DNA of 64,000 nt from Antitrichia curtipendula (GCA_951230915.1 OX579634.1:54821570-54885569), one strand, 5' to 3'. Positions 1-12,308 are shown, counted from the stretch's first letter. Numbers and translations are program-made. Notes: generated from the sequence alone by a model not told the origin.

Positions 1-739
1 CCTCTAATCATTTCATTTGTCTTTCGATTGATGATTGCATGGATGGAGGGGGAACTACTACTCAAAGTTGTTTTGTTAGTCCCCCAAAGCAATTAAAAGT
101 CAAATTTGACCTATTCTAGCTTCACAAAGTGCAATAGGAAGATCATTTTGGAACAAAAAATTAAGGCCAACAGGAAGATCATTATGGGACGAAGTATAAT
201 TTACTCATCACAAGCCAAAACGAAGTGTACTTGAAGTTGGAAAGCAAACCAACTAGTCGCGTTAGAAAAAGAACTTTGAGTTGGAATTTGCTACCAGCTC
301 ACGCTTCAAAGTGCACGTATCTAAGGAACCGTGATCAATTCGTGACTCAATCGGTGAGGAATGTAAGGCACCACAAACAATAACAAAGTGAAACTGATGA
401 AAAGCAAGTGACCCACCCTTCAAATCACTCAGCATCTCATCAATAGTAATGCAAATTCCACAACACATTGTACGCAACGACTCTCTCAAATTTGAAGTGT
501 GCCAGCCAGCCAGCAGTACTGATTAACATGTAAAGAGTGATCCCATAATGGATACTGCACCATGTTGCTCATGAGCTAATGTTGCAAATCCTTGCAAACT
601 CGTAACAGAAAATAAAATCAAGCTGGCTACATAAAACACTGGTCAGTGATCCTCAAGGTCGTTGGTTCTACTTGGTCCTTCACCCATTCGATTCTACTCT
701 CAAGACCCAAAGCACCAATTCAAAGACCACTGGTCTGCA
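1..739. other. Left-edge intergenic DNA
   Basis: No gene, RNA or clear repeat is recognised here. The stretch lies downstream of the allene oxide cyclase stop codon, so its right end probably holds that gene's 3' UTR and polyadenylation region. The open frames are short and resemble no family I know. Confidence 0.5.
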
Positions 740-2113
740 TTAGTTGGTGAAGTTGGGCGCACAATGGTCGGAGTGACATTCCTTGGCCTCCTTGCAAGGC
801 TCCACAGAGACCGAGGGCTCCACAGGTTTCTTTGTAAGGGTTGCTGGAAGCTTCTTAATGCCTTGCAAGTAAAACGTGTAGTGCAGCTTGATGGGGAAAA
901 TGAGCTGCTGCAGCTTCACTTGGCCATAGCAGCCGGCGAATATTCCTGAGCCTCCCGTGATGGCCAGGAAGGTGTCTTGGTACGTGATGTAAGCCCCCTG
1001 GATGTTAAGCAGCCAAACACATGGACAGATATCCACGTCAGGCCGGTGCGCTAATCTTCCAAAACAAGACATAAAACCTAAAAATAGAGACACCCCAAAC
1101 CAGTATCCTGTACCAGACAAATACCGGAAGGCCAGGCTTCCTACCCATATGTCGGTGATTACCTGCATGGAGATATGACCATAGTCGCCGAGGTAGAAAC
1201 TAACCAAAGCCTCGTACCAATCCCCTTTCTTCTCGGCGTTGTGCGAGATGAGAGTGCACAAGCCGGTCGTGATGCCCAGACGCGTTGTTAGCGATCCATC
1301 GTACAACTGAACACACAAACACACACCAAGCTCACACATCGATCAGCAAAGGAACCGTAATCACGAATTGCTATATAACCTCAAACCTCATAACTCTTTG
1401 AGATCTGTTTCATACTCACGATATAGACTAATAGTATGGTGATGCAGTGCAGAATAGAAAGTATCTAGAGGATAGTGTACTCTTTAGGAGCCCCGCTCTC
1501 TCTCCTATACCGACCTCTGCTCACATGAGATACTCATCTACTGGTTGGACTCCATTTAAATAGTAAGTTGTTGGATGGACTGAGCATGAATTGATGAACT
1601 GCGAAGGGCACTCATCTTTGAATAGAAATGGTGAATTCTCTACTCTGCATACAATAATTAGACGTGTAAAACCTCCCCACTCTGAACTAATTTCGTGAGA
1701 AAAGAGCAAATTTTGATATGTTTCAGAGGGAGAATATTTTGATCTTAAGAGAGTCGGACACTCTACTCTGGTTTCTCCAGTGCAGGTCATCACCGACACA
1801 AGTGTGCAAAATCCAGTCCTTAAGGTATTTGTATGTTGGAGTGAACTTCCAATGAAAGCACGCTCCTTCTACATCTGCTTGAAAGACTATCCGACCTCTA
1901 CCATTGCAGCAATAAAAAAAAAAGCTTTAAGACTAGCTCCCAACCAACCTTGTTACTAAGCGGCACTAGGTCTCCGAGGCCATTAGCATGGGCGCCAGAG
2001 GTGGCATCTTTGCGTCCCCCGAATGGCAAGAACACGGGGCTTCCTCTATCCTTCTCATTGATCTCGTACACCTGAAACTCCTGGACCTCCGAATCGTGAC
2101 TCCGAGGGAACAT
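740..2113 (-). CDS. AOC: Allene oxide cyclase (three coding exons)
   Basis: Allene oxide cyclase turns the unstable epoxide made by allene oxide synthase into cis-OPDA, the jasmonate precursor, in plastids. Coding exons are 2113-1949, 1306-1163 and 997-740, with GT-AG introns of 642 and 165 bp, all in phase 0; the product is 188 residues. The core family landmarks are visible: VQEFQVYEINEKDRGSP near the N terminus (Glu17, Asn19 and Pro26 match the active-site Glu, Asn and Pro), LGDLVPLSNK, GITTGLC with the conserved Cys, EKKGDWYEA, FYLGDYGHIS, TYQDTFLAITGGSGIF, GQVKLQQLIFP and the C-terminal PNFTN. The loop after SPVFLPF is several residues longer than in Arabidopsis. I chose the ATG directly after a possible AG acceptor. 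It leaves no obvious transit peptide, so an upstream exon may be missing; an in-frame ATG at 2149 is an alternative start. Family identity is near certain; the N terminus is not. Confidence 0.93.
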
Positions 2114-3601
2114 CTTTACAGCCGACCACAGACACACAAACACATACACAAATCTAGCAATTCAAACAGTTACAAAACAACACTGACAGGCACAAGAAAA
2201 GCTCAAGAGATCACTTTCAAGTCTCACGCCCTCCTGTCTTCAGACAACACCACTTAACTTACGGAAAGGGAGAGGAATTGGTCGCGGATGACTACGTACA
2301 GTCAGCCCTCCGTAAGTCTTAGCACGTGATGCATTAGTATATGTATGGGAAATTTCATTGAAATGACGGCATACGCCATTCTAAAGTCTAGGACTGTTGA
2401 CGGGGCTAAACGTTAAAGTGCCACGATTTGTGGAATACCCACCGTTTTAACGAAATTGTGTACCAAGCACAGTTGAACAATGACGCTGAGGGATGAAAAA
2501 CATTGATCCATTTGGGGGTAAGACAGTACTAGTAGGTGACGAGGTGTCTCCGATGAAAGTAATTTCAATTCTTCGATAATGAAGATTGTTGTCTGAGCTT
2601 GTCACCATGCGATCTGTAATCATGTATGCTGATTTTTTTTTTCATTGTTAAGAATGTTCGTGTTTGCAGTGTTTTGTGTTTCGTGACAACAACTGTGAGA
2701 AATTTTTAAAAATTGGCGGTAGTCCAAGAGAACACTCAGTAAGCTATACCAGCGTTTTGAAATAGATGACTGGCAGGGTTGGCTTTTCTCGAAAATCACA
2801 TGAATGTAATTGAATCTGTAGTGAAAGTGAAGTGAGAAATTTCTTGTTATTTTGTACTTTCCATATGGCTGAAGTCTTCCTTTGAAACATGAGTGGGTTT
2901 CTTGCATTGTTGATGAGGTGAGAATAACTGTTTATTGGAGGGTAAGTTCCGTGGACTTGACATTTTGGAATCAGAGCCTTTACGTTTGCACCCACAAAGG
3001 CCTGTTGGGGGATACATTAAGGTAGGAGATTCATAAGCGATTGGGTTTTAAACATGCCTAGGGGAGGAGTGACATATTCCTTGAATTTTCTGTGACTGCC
3101 ACTACTTAGATAGGTACCTTAAAGGGACAGTTTATGCACCTCCTGCCTTGCAAGGCACTGCATTTGGCTCGATGAACAGAGAGTGCATGTTAAAGAAGAT
3201 TTGAGGAAGGGACACCCATAATTGCCAATGAATGACCCAAATTGGCACCCTAAAATCTTAGAAAATGGGCAGATATTACGAGGATGTTTAACAAGGAAAT
3301 AATGAAGGATAGGTTCAAAGTCACCTATGAATAAATCTTAGAGCTTCATAAATTTTTAAAGTATCCAAATAACACAATTGTTGATGCAGTGGAAGTTTGG
3401 AACCCTCTTTCATTTGTCGACAAAAACATATACAAATATGACGAGTCTAATAATAGTAATATGCTCATGCTCAGTGCCAAAAAACTGGCAAATTTGGGCT
3501 TTCATATTTTACATCAGCAGCAAACCGATATCATCAAGAGTGGCCATTCAACATTCCCTTTTGCTTTCTAGACTACTCAGCAATAATGAGAGGACTGATA
3601 A
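2114..3601. other. Promoter side of AOC and 3' side of the next gene
   Basis: Both neighbours lie on the minus strand, so this stretch holds the 5' region of allene oxide cyclase and the 3' flank of the small membrane-protein gene. A GTAAGT donor-like site reads on the minus strand near 2261, just before the AOC start. It could end a 5' leader or transit-peptide exon, but its frame is closed a few codons upstream in the phase that would join to the AOC start. Nothing else is recognisable. Confidence 0.4.
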
Positions 3602-5089
3602 TCATTGCTTGTCTGAGAAATGCACTGTCGATGCTAGTTCATCAGAAAGGTCAGTAGGATCCTTCCTGGCAAGAAGCTCCGCTGCTCGTTCTTTCTCAAT
3701 TCGTTCCCTTTCGCAATCTGCAAAGCTTTGGACGATGTCCAGCATGGCACCCGTGGATCCAAAGAACACTAGAGGTGCCAGAGATTTCTTCTTAATGCCT
3801 ACTGGAATGGCGAGAGCTGCTCCCAAGACGGAAAATATCCATGACCTGCGAGTAAGCACAATTTTCAAATTCGTAGAAATCCCATAGGATGGTGAAGTTG
3901 AAATAGTGTACTTCAATGCGGATTGAGAATGTTCACCCTTCCAGAACAAAAATTTCCTTAACTCAAACTCTTTCGTCTGGTTTGTACTACAGAGAACCCA
4001 GAGGAGAATCATAGTATTACTTCCTACAGGACCCATGCTTTGAAGATCCCGCAGTTGAAGACCCCAATTCTATCTTCTAAATGCTCTTCAAAGATCTTCA
4101 TAAGTCACAAAACCTATGGCATGGGGTAAATAGGGTTTGTAATAAGGCCAGTACAGCCACCAGGAGCGAATAGGTTTAATACCATTTTTAAAGCCCTAGA
4201 AGTTGATCTCATTGATTTTCGGTTTTGAACAATACGCTAGGGTCCTCAGTACAAATTATAGGACTTCGTTAGTTTTAATACCCTATACAACGCCGGAGCA
4301 GCGCAGCGGATCCTTTATTCTACTCCTTTCACAATTCATCATAATAATGTCCCAAGCTCTCAGTCACATACTGTCCACAAAGCCATAAGGCTTTCAGAAT
4401 AGCGTATATTGGGTCAAACCCGATCATCACTGAGCTCAGATACCGGCGACAGACGTGTAGAATGCAGCACTGAAAGGTAAAATTCGAAACCTCCATCATT
4501 CTTGAAGCCACAATGCCGCAAGTGAAGGAGACTCTTCAAGCGAAAATATACATGTAGAGAGATAAATTAACAGTTCACTGCGGAAACCAGCTCCAAAACG
4601 AAACGAAAACCCTCGAGATCTACAAAGAGCCTTCACCGGATTCTGAACAGAAAATTAGGTCATCAACTCCGCCAAATCTATGCTTCGAATGTAAAACCCC
4701 ACGCTCAGAAGAATTTACTCTTTTCAAACGACCATCCAAAACCAGAAGGTCATCAACTCCGCCAAATCTATGCTTTGAATGTAAAACACTAAGAGACTTC
4801 AGGGTTTTCAAACCACCGCACATCACAATTAGACCACGAAAACCAAACAGGCCACTGCAATCTCGTCGGTGAGATCGGTCTCTCTCGCACACACTTGCTG
4901 TTTGTCGTTGACAGATATGGCAAACGCAACTTGAGTCGCAACTCATATCCAACAGAGAGCACCAAATTGGGCCAATTCAAATCAACAAACATGCTGGCAG
5001 AATGCGGAAGCAAGCACTTACCCGTAAAGAGAGCACTCGTCCAAGTTGTGCTCCGTAGCAGGAGGCTGATGCGAATTCGCCATTGCCAT
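3602..5089 (-). CDS. Small predicted membrane protein, two exons, conserved-looking
   Basis: I do not recognise a named family. Exon 1 is 5089-5022 (MAMANSHQPPATEHN... ending DECSLYG) and exon 2 is 3845-3602. The 1,176-bp intron has a GTAAGT donor and a CAG acceptor and splits the Gly codon after two bases; joined, the frame gives 103 residues. The middle is hydrophobic: SWIFSVLGAALAIPVGI, a KKK turn, then LAPLVFFGSTGAMLDIV, which suggests a two-segment membrane hairpin. A charged tail follows with CERERIEKERAAELLARKD, probably helical. Cysteines lie on both sides of the hydrophobic region (ECSLYG and ADCERE). The fold suggests a small organelle membrane protein, but that is inference. A telo-box cluster 32 bp before the ATG supports real transcription and this start. 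Confidence 0.72.
4657..4787. repeat. Two 41-bp direct repeats in an intron
   Basis: Positions 4657-4697 and 4747-4787 are the same 41-bp sequence, beginning AGGTCATCAACTCC, with one base different and a 90-bp period. They lie in the intron of the small membrane-protein gene. No function is evident; probably a local duplication. Confidence 0.8.
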
Positions 5090-5120
5090 AACCGTCGGAA
5101 TTGATCTGAACGCGAGACGG

Positions 5121-5143
5121 AAACCCTAAACCCTAAAACCCTA
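5121..5143. promoter_or_regulatory. Telo-box cluster (AAACCCTAA type)
   Basis: Three overlapping AAACCCT units lie 32 bp upstream of the ATG at 5089. Telo-boxes are known plant promoter and leader elements, common at genes of translation and growth. Their position fits the start region of the minus-strand gene. Three units are too few for an interstitial telomere. Confidence 0.6.
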
Positions 5144-5296
5144 GCATTCGCCAAGCCTAGATCTTCGTTTTCTATGGATTCTTATTGTTTCCTGCAGCAA
5201 AATCAGGAGGTTGCACATACTGCCCCATGCATTGGAGTTGTGTAGGAAGGCCAATTTCCATGACCAATTACAACTCTTGTTGTTTCGGAGATCATC

Positions 5297-5678
5297 CATT
5301 GCCTACATTTAGACAAATCTGGTTAAAGTGACAAGTGTTGATTTCAAAGATCATCCTACTATGGTTGCACAAAGGATGATATTTGTAATCAATACTTCAT
5401 GCCATATTTAACTACTTTTGGACTTTGCAAAGTCCAAAATTGGTAAAAGGACATCTACGACAATTGTAGATTTTGACTTCTATAGATTTTATGAATCTAG
5501 AAATGATATAGATTTTGGACTAGGTGGTTTGAAAAATGTACAACAGGTTTAGATTTTAGATATCTATGACATCGGGGGATCTCACGATCGACAAAGTCCA
5601 AAATTCCCTTAAAAGTCCAAAAGTAGTTAAATATGGCATCTTGTCACCTTAGCCGGATCTATCTTAGGGTAGGCAATG
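5297..5678. mobile_element. MITE-like inverted-repeat element, ~382 bp
   Basis: The ends are inverted copies: CATTGCCTACATTTAGACAA at 5297 is answered by its imperfect reverse complement ending GGTAGGCAATG at 5678. Inside, a second inverted pair reads ATGCCATATTTAACTACTTT (about 5400) and its reverse complement (about 5617-5637). The left arm has about 60 extra bases between the outer and inner blocks. The structure fits a miniature DNA transposon; no clear target-site duplication was seen. Confidence 0.6.
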
Positions 5679-6430
5679 AGCTTTTTTTAGGGAGGGGGTA
5701 CAAATGGTTTATTTCTTTTACCATTGTGACAAATAGATACAAATATACATGTAAAAATTCTTCACCATTACCACTTTTTTAGAGTTGTTGATTTTGTTTT
5801 TTGTGACCTCCATACACACATTCGTTTTCTTTAAATCAAATATGATGTCAAATTTTCAAAATTTTATCATTTATAGTAAATAATTCCCATGTTTTCTTCG
5901 TTGTTATTTTTTCTCCTAGAAAGCTTAACAGCCCATATATACAAACATCTACTTTAACTAAGTAAATGACTATAAGTCAAAAAGGTTGAGGGATTTGAAA
6001 ACATCCGACGAGCATCTAAAAAGTAAAGTGTCTAATAAAATATTTGAGCACTTTTTTAACCTCTAAATCCTGATGCTTCCTTGGATCTATATCTTGAAGC
6101 TTCCTCAATCCATATTAATTTAATGATATAGATATAATAGAAAAGTTTCAATCTCACTTGAATAAATTTCAAAAATGATTGTCCTATCTTTAGTTTTAGT
6201 ACTTAGGGATTAAAATCACCATAGATAAAAATTTACAATAGAAACTTATAGTAATGTTAAATCTAGCAAAAATAACTTATGTTCAATTTTCAATTGATTT
6301 TAGAGGTACTTATAAATTTTGGTTTCACATTTCATCAATAAATATTGTTTGATAAAAAAGTAGATCCAACCAAATGGATATAGATGTGATTTATGAGTCA
6401 TAGTTTATAAATTTATGTTGCACTTTGTAG

Positions 6431-6848
6431 TAAGGTAGTGTGCTCTAAAAGTGCCCATCTTCTTCAAACCGCCCCTAGTTTTAGGTGGAGAATTGAGATG
6501 GGGTGATCCTTAAATGGACCAATTTAGCAATTGCATGCATTGAAGAAAAATTGTTTTTTTATTGCAAGAGACAATCATTGTCTTTGATTTCTGCACATCT
6601 CTTTACAAGTTGCAAGTAGACAAATTTTAGAAGACCTATGTTCACAAATAGGTGCCTATGTCCTGAATCTTTGAAAATTTATTAGTAATTCAAAAATGCT
6701 TGGAAAAATACCAAACCACTTGTGCTAAGTAGCACATCTATTTATTTTTCTCTAAAAAATGATCCAAATATATTTCTATCCAGGGAAGCCTGTGAAAAAG
6801 GGAGCCCAACCCTTACATGGTTGCTTTAAGAGCATATTACTTTACCTT
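6431..6848. mobile_element. MITE-like element with AAGGTAG ends, long form
   Basis: The left end reads TAAGGTAGTGTGCTCTAAAAG. The right end, reverse-complemented, reads AAGGTAAAGTAATATGCTCTTA, an imperfect inverted copy. The same AAGGTAG termini occur in the elements at 40662-40983 and 58008-58314. About 418 bp with no coding potential. Confidence 0.5.
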
Positions 6849-9251
6849 CACATATTTGGAAGTTTGGACTACCTTAAGGATTTTTAAAGATTGAAAGTAA
6901 TTAAGGTGAAAACATCCCAAACCATCCTTGTCCCCAATTCTACACAATAGATTTCCATTGAAGTGTCCCCCTAAAGTGTCCTTAAATTGTTCCCTTACTT
7001 AATGGCGATTGATTGACTGCTAATTTGTCCTGAATTTCTTTTAAGGTCCACCTATGTGAAGGATTTAGTGGTCTAGGGACCTTCAACTTTGAAAATTCAT
7101 AGAAAATGCATATCATATAAAAATAAAAAAATTTAATTTATTGAAAAACTTATGATTTTCAATTATTAATACTACATAAATATTTTTTCTGGAAAATGGT
7201 GCCTCCACCTATGATGAATTGCTTTCATTGACAGTTTTGGATGCTTCTACCATACTACTTTGATGTATTAATACACACAAAGTATTGATCAAGGACTAAT
7301 TTGTTTATATAACTTAATTAATTCCTAAATGACATTAATTATATCTTGGTGTTGGCAAAATCTTGAAGTGAAATAAAACCCTACCAAATTACTACCTACA
7401 ATATTTTATGAAGGTACATAAATACATAATCAATCAAGTGAGTGAAGTTTGCTTGCTTTAAGCATCAAAAACTATTTTTTTGAAATGTTTGTGATTTTTT
7501 TATTCAAGTTTCCATACAACAGGGCCTATTGCAAAACTTGGTTTTCTTGTCGATTATGAGCTCTAGGAGATGAGTCAAACTCAAATACTACTGGAACTTC
7601 AGGAAAAAATCATATTGGAAATTCATTTACAAAATTTGTAGAGTACATTTGACATGTGATTAATTGATTATAGTTAGTTTCTATGTCTTATTCCCTTTAA
7701 CCTCATTTTTTTGGCATGTATAGCACACAAATAATGCTAGATTGGCCATGTAAGAGTTGGTTACCAACTTACCACTGGACTTCCGGACCTCCAAGAGTTG
7801 GAGGAAAGTGTCCATGAGCTTGCACATCTAAATGGGCCCTCTCATGTTTCCACTGGGTTGCTGTACTTCAGCTCACCGTTCCAAATTAGCAACTACTACC
7901 TCCAAGTTAGGTCCTCACCTCCAGCAATTGTGACACATAGATTTGAAAAAGTTACAATCAATTTGTTTTTTTCTTCAAATATCCCCCCACTAGGCTAGCG
8001 TCTAGGCCCTCTAGCTTTGCAAAGTTGATTTGCAAGGGCTTGAGGTTGGAGGTTAAGCTCAAGTTACAATGGAGAGCGTGTGGGCCATCCAGTTTGGGAG
8101 GTCCATGAGCCCAATGGCAAGCAGTCCTAAGTAAAGGATTGAAGGACTTCAAACAAATTCTAAATTTTCTAATGATTGAACTTTATAACCTTCTGATCCA
8201 CAAGTGATTATATTGTTCAGTTTTCTTTCCTATGTGATCCACAACACATCTAGTTTTAGGTCCCATTCTAAAAACTTGAAAATGTTGTTACATACTTTTC
8301 AAATCTTCCACTTTTTGTTTTGTTGTGATTTCTGAACTTGCTTCAGGAAACTCAGAAACGGCCATGGACATAGAGGACTTGACTTACTGTATCCTGATTC
8401 AATCTGTGCTGATCAAGCCCAAAATCCATTGACATCAACTTACAGTGAGCTTAAGTTTAGATGTTGTTTCCACTGACTGCTTCTCTTCCAAAATGAGACA
8501 TTATTTTTCAGTTGGTAAATCATCCTGTGGGCTCTTGCTAACTTACTGACTCGCAGATAAAAAGATAATACTTAACCGTTATTCATGTACTAATCGTACA
8601 AGCACATTAACAGTCTGTACCGAGTTTCATGGTTGAGCAAGGCATAATGGGATTCAATGATTCATGGCGATAGCAACCACACGACTAGAAAAAACAAACG
8701 AATGAGCCTGGATGTGGAGGGTGTCTAGATGGAATGGGTCTCTCATGCTGACATGCACTTAATTGCAGTTTATAAACTTCATATAATGGGTCAATTAATC
8801 ATGCAATTTAGAACCTCACGTACTTAAGTGAGCAGGCTTTCAATGCTTCCGTTAGGTACTCAACAAGTTGAACGTAGTTGCACCTCCAAAGTCTAAACGA
8901 TAGTAACTTAGAGTCCTGTATCAACACAGATTTGCAAGTAGAAAGTATTGTAGAATTCTGTTTTGTTAGCAGTCTCCTTCCCAACAAAGGCGACTCCCAG
9001 CTTACAACTTCCAGTAGAACACCTGACTCTCTGTAGCGTCAACACAGTTTTGTAGAGGAGAAGAGAATTGAGCAGTTTCATTGTTTGCAGATCAGGCAAA
9101 GGGCGTCCTCGTAGAGTCATCGGGAGTGTTATATGATCACCACACGATTCTGCTACTGTGGCCGGGGCCCTAGCTAATTGTACAACACCAGCTGAATGCA
9201 GATATGCACATGAGCTCAAAGATCTTGTTTGAGCAGTAACAATCAATCGTC

Positions 9252-9641
9252 ATGGGACGCCTTAGCCAAACACTCGATGAGATGCTGCTCCACGTCCTCC
9301 TCCTGTTGTCCAATTTCCTGGCAATGGCGTCGTTCTACTTCACGTCCTCTTACAGCACCATGCTGTGGATCTACTTCGTGGGCGTGGTGGTCGGTCTGGT
9401 CATTGCCGTGCCAGATTACGCTTTCTTCAATCGCAGCCCCCGCAGCTGGCTGCAGCCTCTGGGCGACGAATTAAGCTGCTGTCACGCAAGCTATGGCGAG
9501 GGTGAAGCCCGCGCATGCATGCTAGTTTCGAGGATGTACCGTTTCGGCTCTCTTCGTTTCCGGGCTTCCCGTACAGTGCAGCTACTTCTGGAGGAGGCGG
9601 ATGATAAGGGACGATGCCTTTTAATTTGTGAATCTGTTTAA
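9252..9641 (+). CDS. Signal peptidase complex subunit 1-like (SPC12 family)
   Basis: SPC12 is a small two-pass ER membrane subunit of the signal peptidase complex, which removes signal peptides from secreted proteins. The ATG at 9252 opens a single 129-codon frame. The first 70 residues follow the family layout: an amphipathic start (LSQTLDEMLLHVLLLL), a first membrane segment (about 12-30), an SYSTM turn, a second segment beginning WIYFVGVVVGLVIAVP (about 39-54), and the hallmark YAFFNRSPRSWLQPL. The family normally ends soon after this motif with a lysine-rich tail. Here about 59 further residues follow, Cys- and Arg-rich and unlike the family. That tail may be read-through of an unspliced intron, a frameshift or a lineage-specific extension. 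Identity rests on about 60 residues, so it is good but not certain. Confidence 0.68.
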   Translation: MGRLSQTLDEMLLHVLLLLSNFLAMASFYFTSSYSTMLWIYFVGVVVGLVIAVPDYAFFNRSPRSWLQPLGDELSCCHASYGEGEARACMLVSRMYRFGSLRFRASRTVQLLLEEADDKGRCLLICESV

Positions 9642-10113
9642 TTTCAGCTTCCGTTTCTGTTCTTCACCGCTGTGGCTATGGCGCTTTGGAGCTGGATATA
9701 TAAATTTTGTTGGATTCTCCATTTGATATGACTGCTGTAGCTGCAGTTGGAATTTCTATATTGGAGCTTTTCGTCATATGATTGGAAAGAGGCATAGCAG
9801 AATGCTCCTCTCTTGTCTTGTCTTGTCTTCACGCTCAGACTGAAGCAGTTGCCAAGTTTCGCGTTTGATGAAAATAATAAACTCGTTTTTGCATATTTCG
9901 CCCATGGAGTAGTGCTGATCAGTAGTGTCCACCTTCTTCCTTGTGGTGCACTGTAATTGACTGTCCAATTCTGTGTAGTTACCGCCAATCACAGTTTTGC
10001 ATATTTCGACCACAGAACTATGTTTTAATTTCTGGACTAAAGATGTGATAGAGGACCTGTTCCAAAGGAGAAAAATCTCAGAAAATCAAAGCTTCTTTGA
10101 TTTGTCAGGGGAT

Positions 10114-10445
10114 TAGGGGTCACTTCACACTATGGTTGTCCAAGTTGAGAGGCCGTGGGAATGAGTGACCAAATCTTTGGTGAGAGTCCAAAGAAATGGA
10201 CTTTAAATAGGCAATGAATGGTAGGAATTGAAGCCTTCAATTGACCATATTGTGAAGCCTCTAAAGGTCAAGTCCAGAGTCCAATCCCATACTATTTATT
10301 TGACTTCTGTCCTTTCCTCTCCACATCAATCTATCCAATTTCTGAAATTTTCAATCTTCAGCTATAATGTGAAGTTTTTCTCCACATTAATGCATCCAAT
10401 TTCTGAAATTTTCAATTATTTAGCCATAGTGTGAAGTGGCCCTTA
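10114..10445. mobile_element. MITE-like element, ~330 bp
   Basis: Terminal inverted repeats: AGGGGTCACTTCACACTATG (from about 10115) pairs with CATAGTGTGAAGTGGCCCTT (to about 10443). Inside the right half, a segment containing CATCCAATTTCTGAAATTTT occurs twice in direct order, about 60 bp apart. No open frame. Typical of a non-autonomous DNA transposon; family not identified. Confidence 0.6.
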
Positions 10446-11340
10446 GTAGTTGGACCCAAGGTGTTTGAAGCTCCTTTCAAGAATGTTATGTGGATTGACA
10501 GAGATGGATGACAGTTATCACCAGTCTGAGTTTTTGTTATTCCAGAAGCCAACTTTGGGTAGGGTTTAGGGTCTGTTCCTTTGTATTGCGAAGCTGGTCT
10601 TGCGATAATGTTTGCAAGTCCACTTCAAGGTAACTGGTAACTTCATCAATAGGTGTCTCAGACAGTGTCTTGACTCTCCTATATGCGAATAAGGCCCCAG
10701 TGCACGGTACGGGGATTCCGTGAGTATCATGCAGTTGTTAATATGTATCTCCACACTGACCGAATGGCATGATGATGCCATTTGTCGGCATTGAATCACA
10801 GCATCATCTCTCAAAGATTTTTACTGGAACTCTCTATGACCCGTCGAAGTCTGGCAGCTGTTCCCCAGAAATTACGCTGCCGGATGTACATATTTCGTAA
10901 GCAATACAATCAATGTTGCAATTTGCAGGAGCATCAATACATAAGAGTGACTGGTATTCAAGTCGTGACTCTCATACAACACACAGAGCTGGCCTGCAGA
11001 TGAAGGCCATGTCAGGCTAGCTTTCCAAAACTCTGAGGGGGCTAACGTTGGACAGAGACGAATTGACTTATGCTCTGTCCAATTTGGGAGCAAACACTTT
11101 GGAGAAGTCATGTTGTGTCCATCGAATTGTTTTATCATGGATTTGAAATACTATCATGGATTTGAAATACTATCATGGAATTGTCCTGAAAATTTCAAAC
11201 ACGACAGTACAATACCATCGTCAACTTAGGTACAAGACGTCAGCCATGAAAAGGAGCCGGTGTATACCAGTCTAAGTGTCATGAAATTAGCAGAATCATC
11301 ATGTGGTTTCCATGTCCCTTGGATGAATTGCCCTCATTAA

Positions 11341-12308
11341 CCCCTAAAGGACCAAACATGATGTTTTTTCAGGAACAAACACCGTTTTTTGACAACATAG
11401 CGTTTTGGGGCAGCTCACCACGAATGGAATTTTTATTTTTTTTCTTTGAAATTTTCACACAAGATGTGCCCGAGGAGTAGCTTTAGGGCCCAACAATTTT
11501 CATAACTTTTGAACACATGGTTAAAAAGTTATGGTATGATATGTAGTTTTCATTGTTCGGCGGGCAGCCCGGGCAGCAAAAAAAACTTCTTTAAAAATCA
11601 TTTTCTAGAGAAATAAAAATTTGAAATTGGTTCTCTAGATTTATGTGCACAAGGAAAGCTTTGAATCATTCCACTTTGATTTATGAGATGAAAGTTATGA
11701 GGAATTTTAGTTGTGGGTAGTTTGCGGGTAGTTATGGAATCTCTACTCTAAAATAAACTTTGAAGTCCTTTATTTAACTCAATTTTCAATATTTTTGGAA
11801 AAAAATATAAACACAAGGTGTAGATTGTTTATTACAACATTACAATCGTTTGGATTGGCATTTTTCAATTCCATAATTAAATCCTTAACAATTTAGTGTT
11901 TTGAATCATTTTCTACTTCTTTCTACTTACTATTTTTTTCCTATATGTTGTACATTTCCAAATGATCTGAAAATTTTCAAGCATGTAGCTAACTTGCTTT
12001 GAAGAATGAATCCAAAGAGTTACCACCATTTTGGACATTTTTTCATACAAATGTGACCATGTGAAGTGCAGCTGCCCGGTTTTTCGCAGGGACAAAAAAA
12101 GGTTTTTTGTCACTTCAAATGCTAATATCTTGCAATCTACACGGTGAAAATTTCTGAAATTTTTTCCACATCTTCTCAAACTAGTTTACTACAAGATCCT
12201 ACGGTTACATGTGTCCAAAATTTTTTTTTTTCCAAAATTCCGTACTTGTACTAGAAATGGCAGTTTGGGAGCGTTTTTTGTGAAAACATAGTCAAAAACC
12301 TTTAGGGG
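11341..12308 (+). mobile_element. TTAA-flanked non-autonomous element, family A, complete
   Basis: TTAA at 11337-11340 and 12309-12312 brackets a 968-bp element starting CCCCTAAAGGACCAAAC and ending CCTTTAGGGG, a perfect 10-bp terminal inverted repeat. The TTAA duplication and CCC-starting ends are those of the piggyBac superfamily. The interior is AT-rich with no transposase. Copies with the same interior lie at 35233-36153, 38214-39130 (reverse), 52888-54706 (reverse, interrupted) and about 55429-56369 (reverse, decayed). A shared landmark is the block reading CATACAAATGTGACC, followed by GTGAAGTGCAGCTGCCC. Confidence 0.8.

Larger units (their letters stand above)
5144..9251. other. AT-rich intergenic DNA with inverted-repeat elements
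   Basis: No gene is recognisable in this stretch. It holds two short inverted-repeat elements (5297-5678 and 6431-6848), listed separately. The rest is AT-rich with stop codons in all frames. The right end, from about 8900, is the promoter side of the signal peptidase subunit gene; the open frame on its opposite strand resembles nothing. Confidence 0.5.

Noticed and set aside
8908..9246. 112-codon minus-strand frame next to the signal peptidase subunit gene
   Set aside because: No domain, no splice partners, and it lies in the likely promoter of the plus-strand gene.
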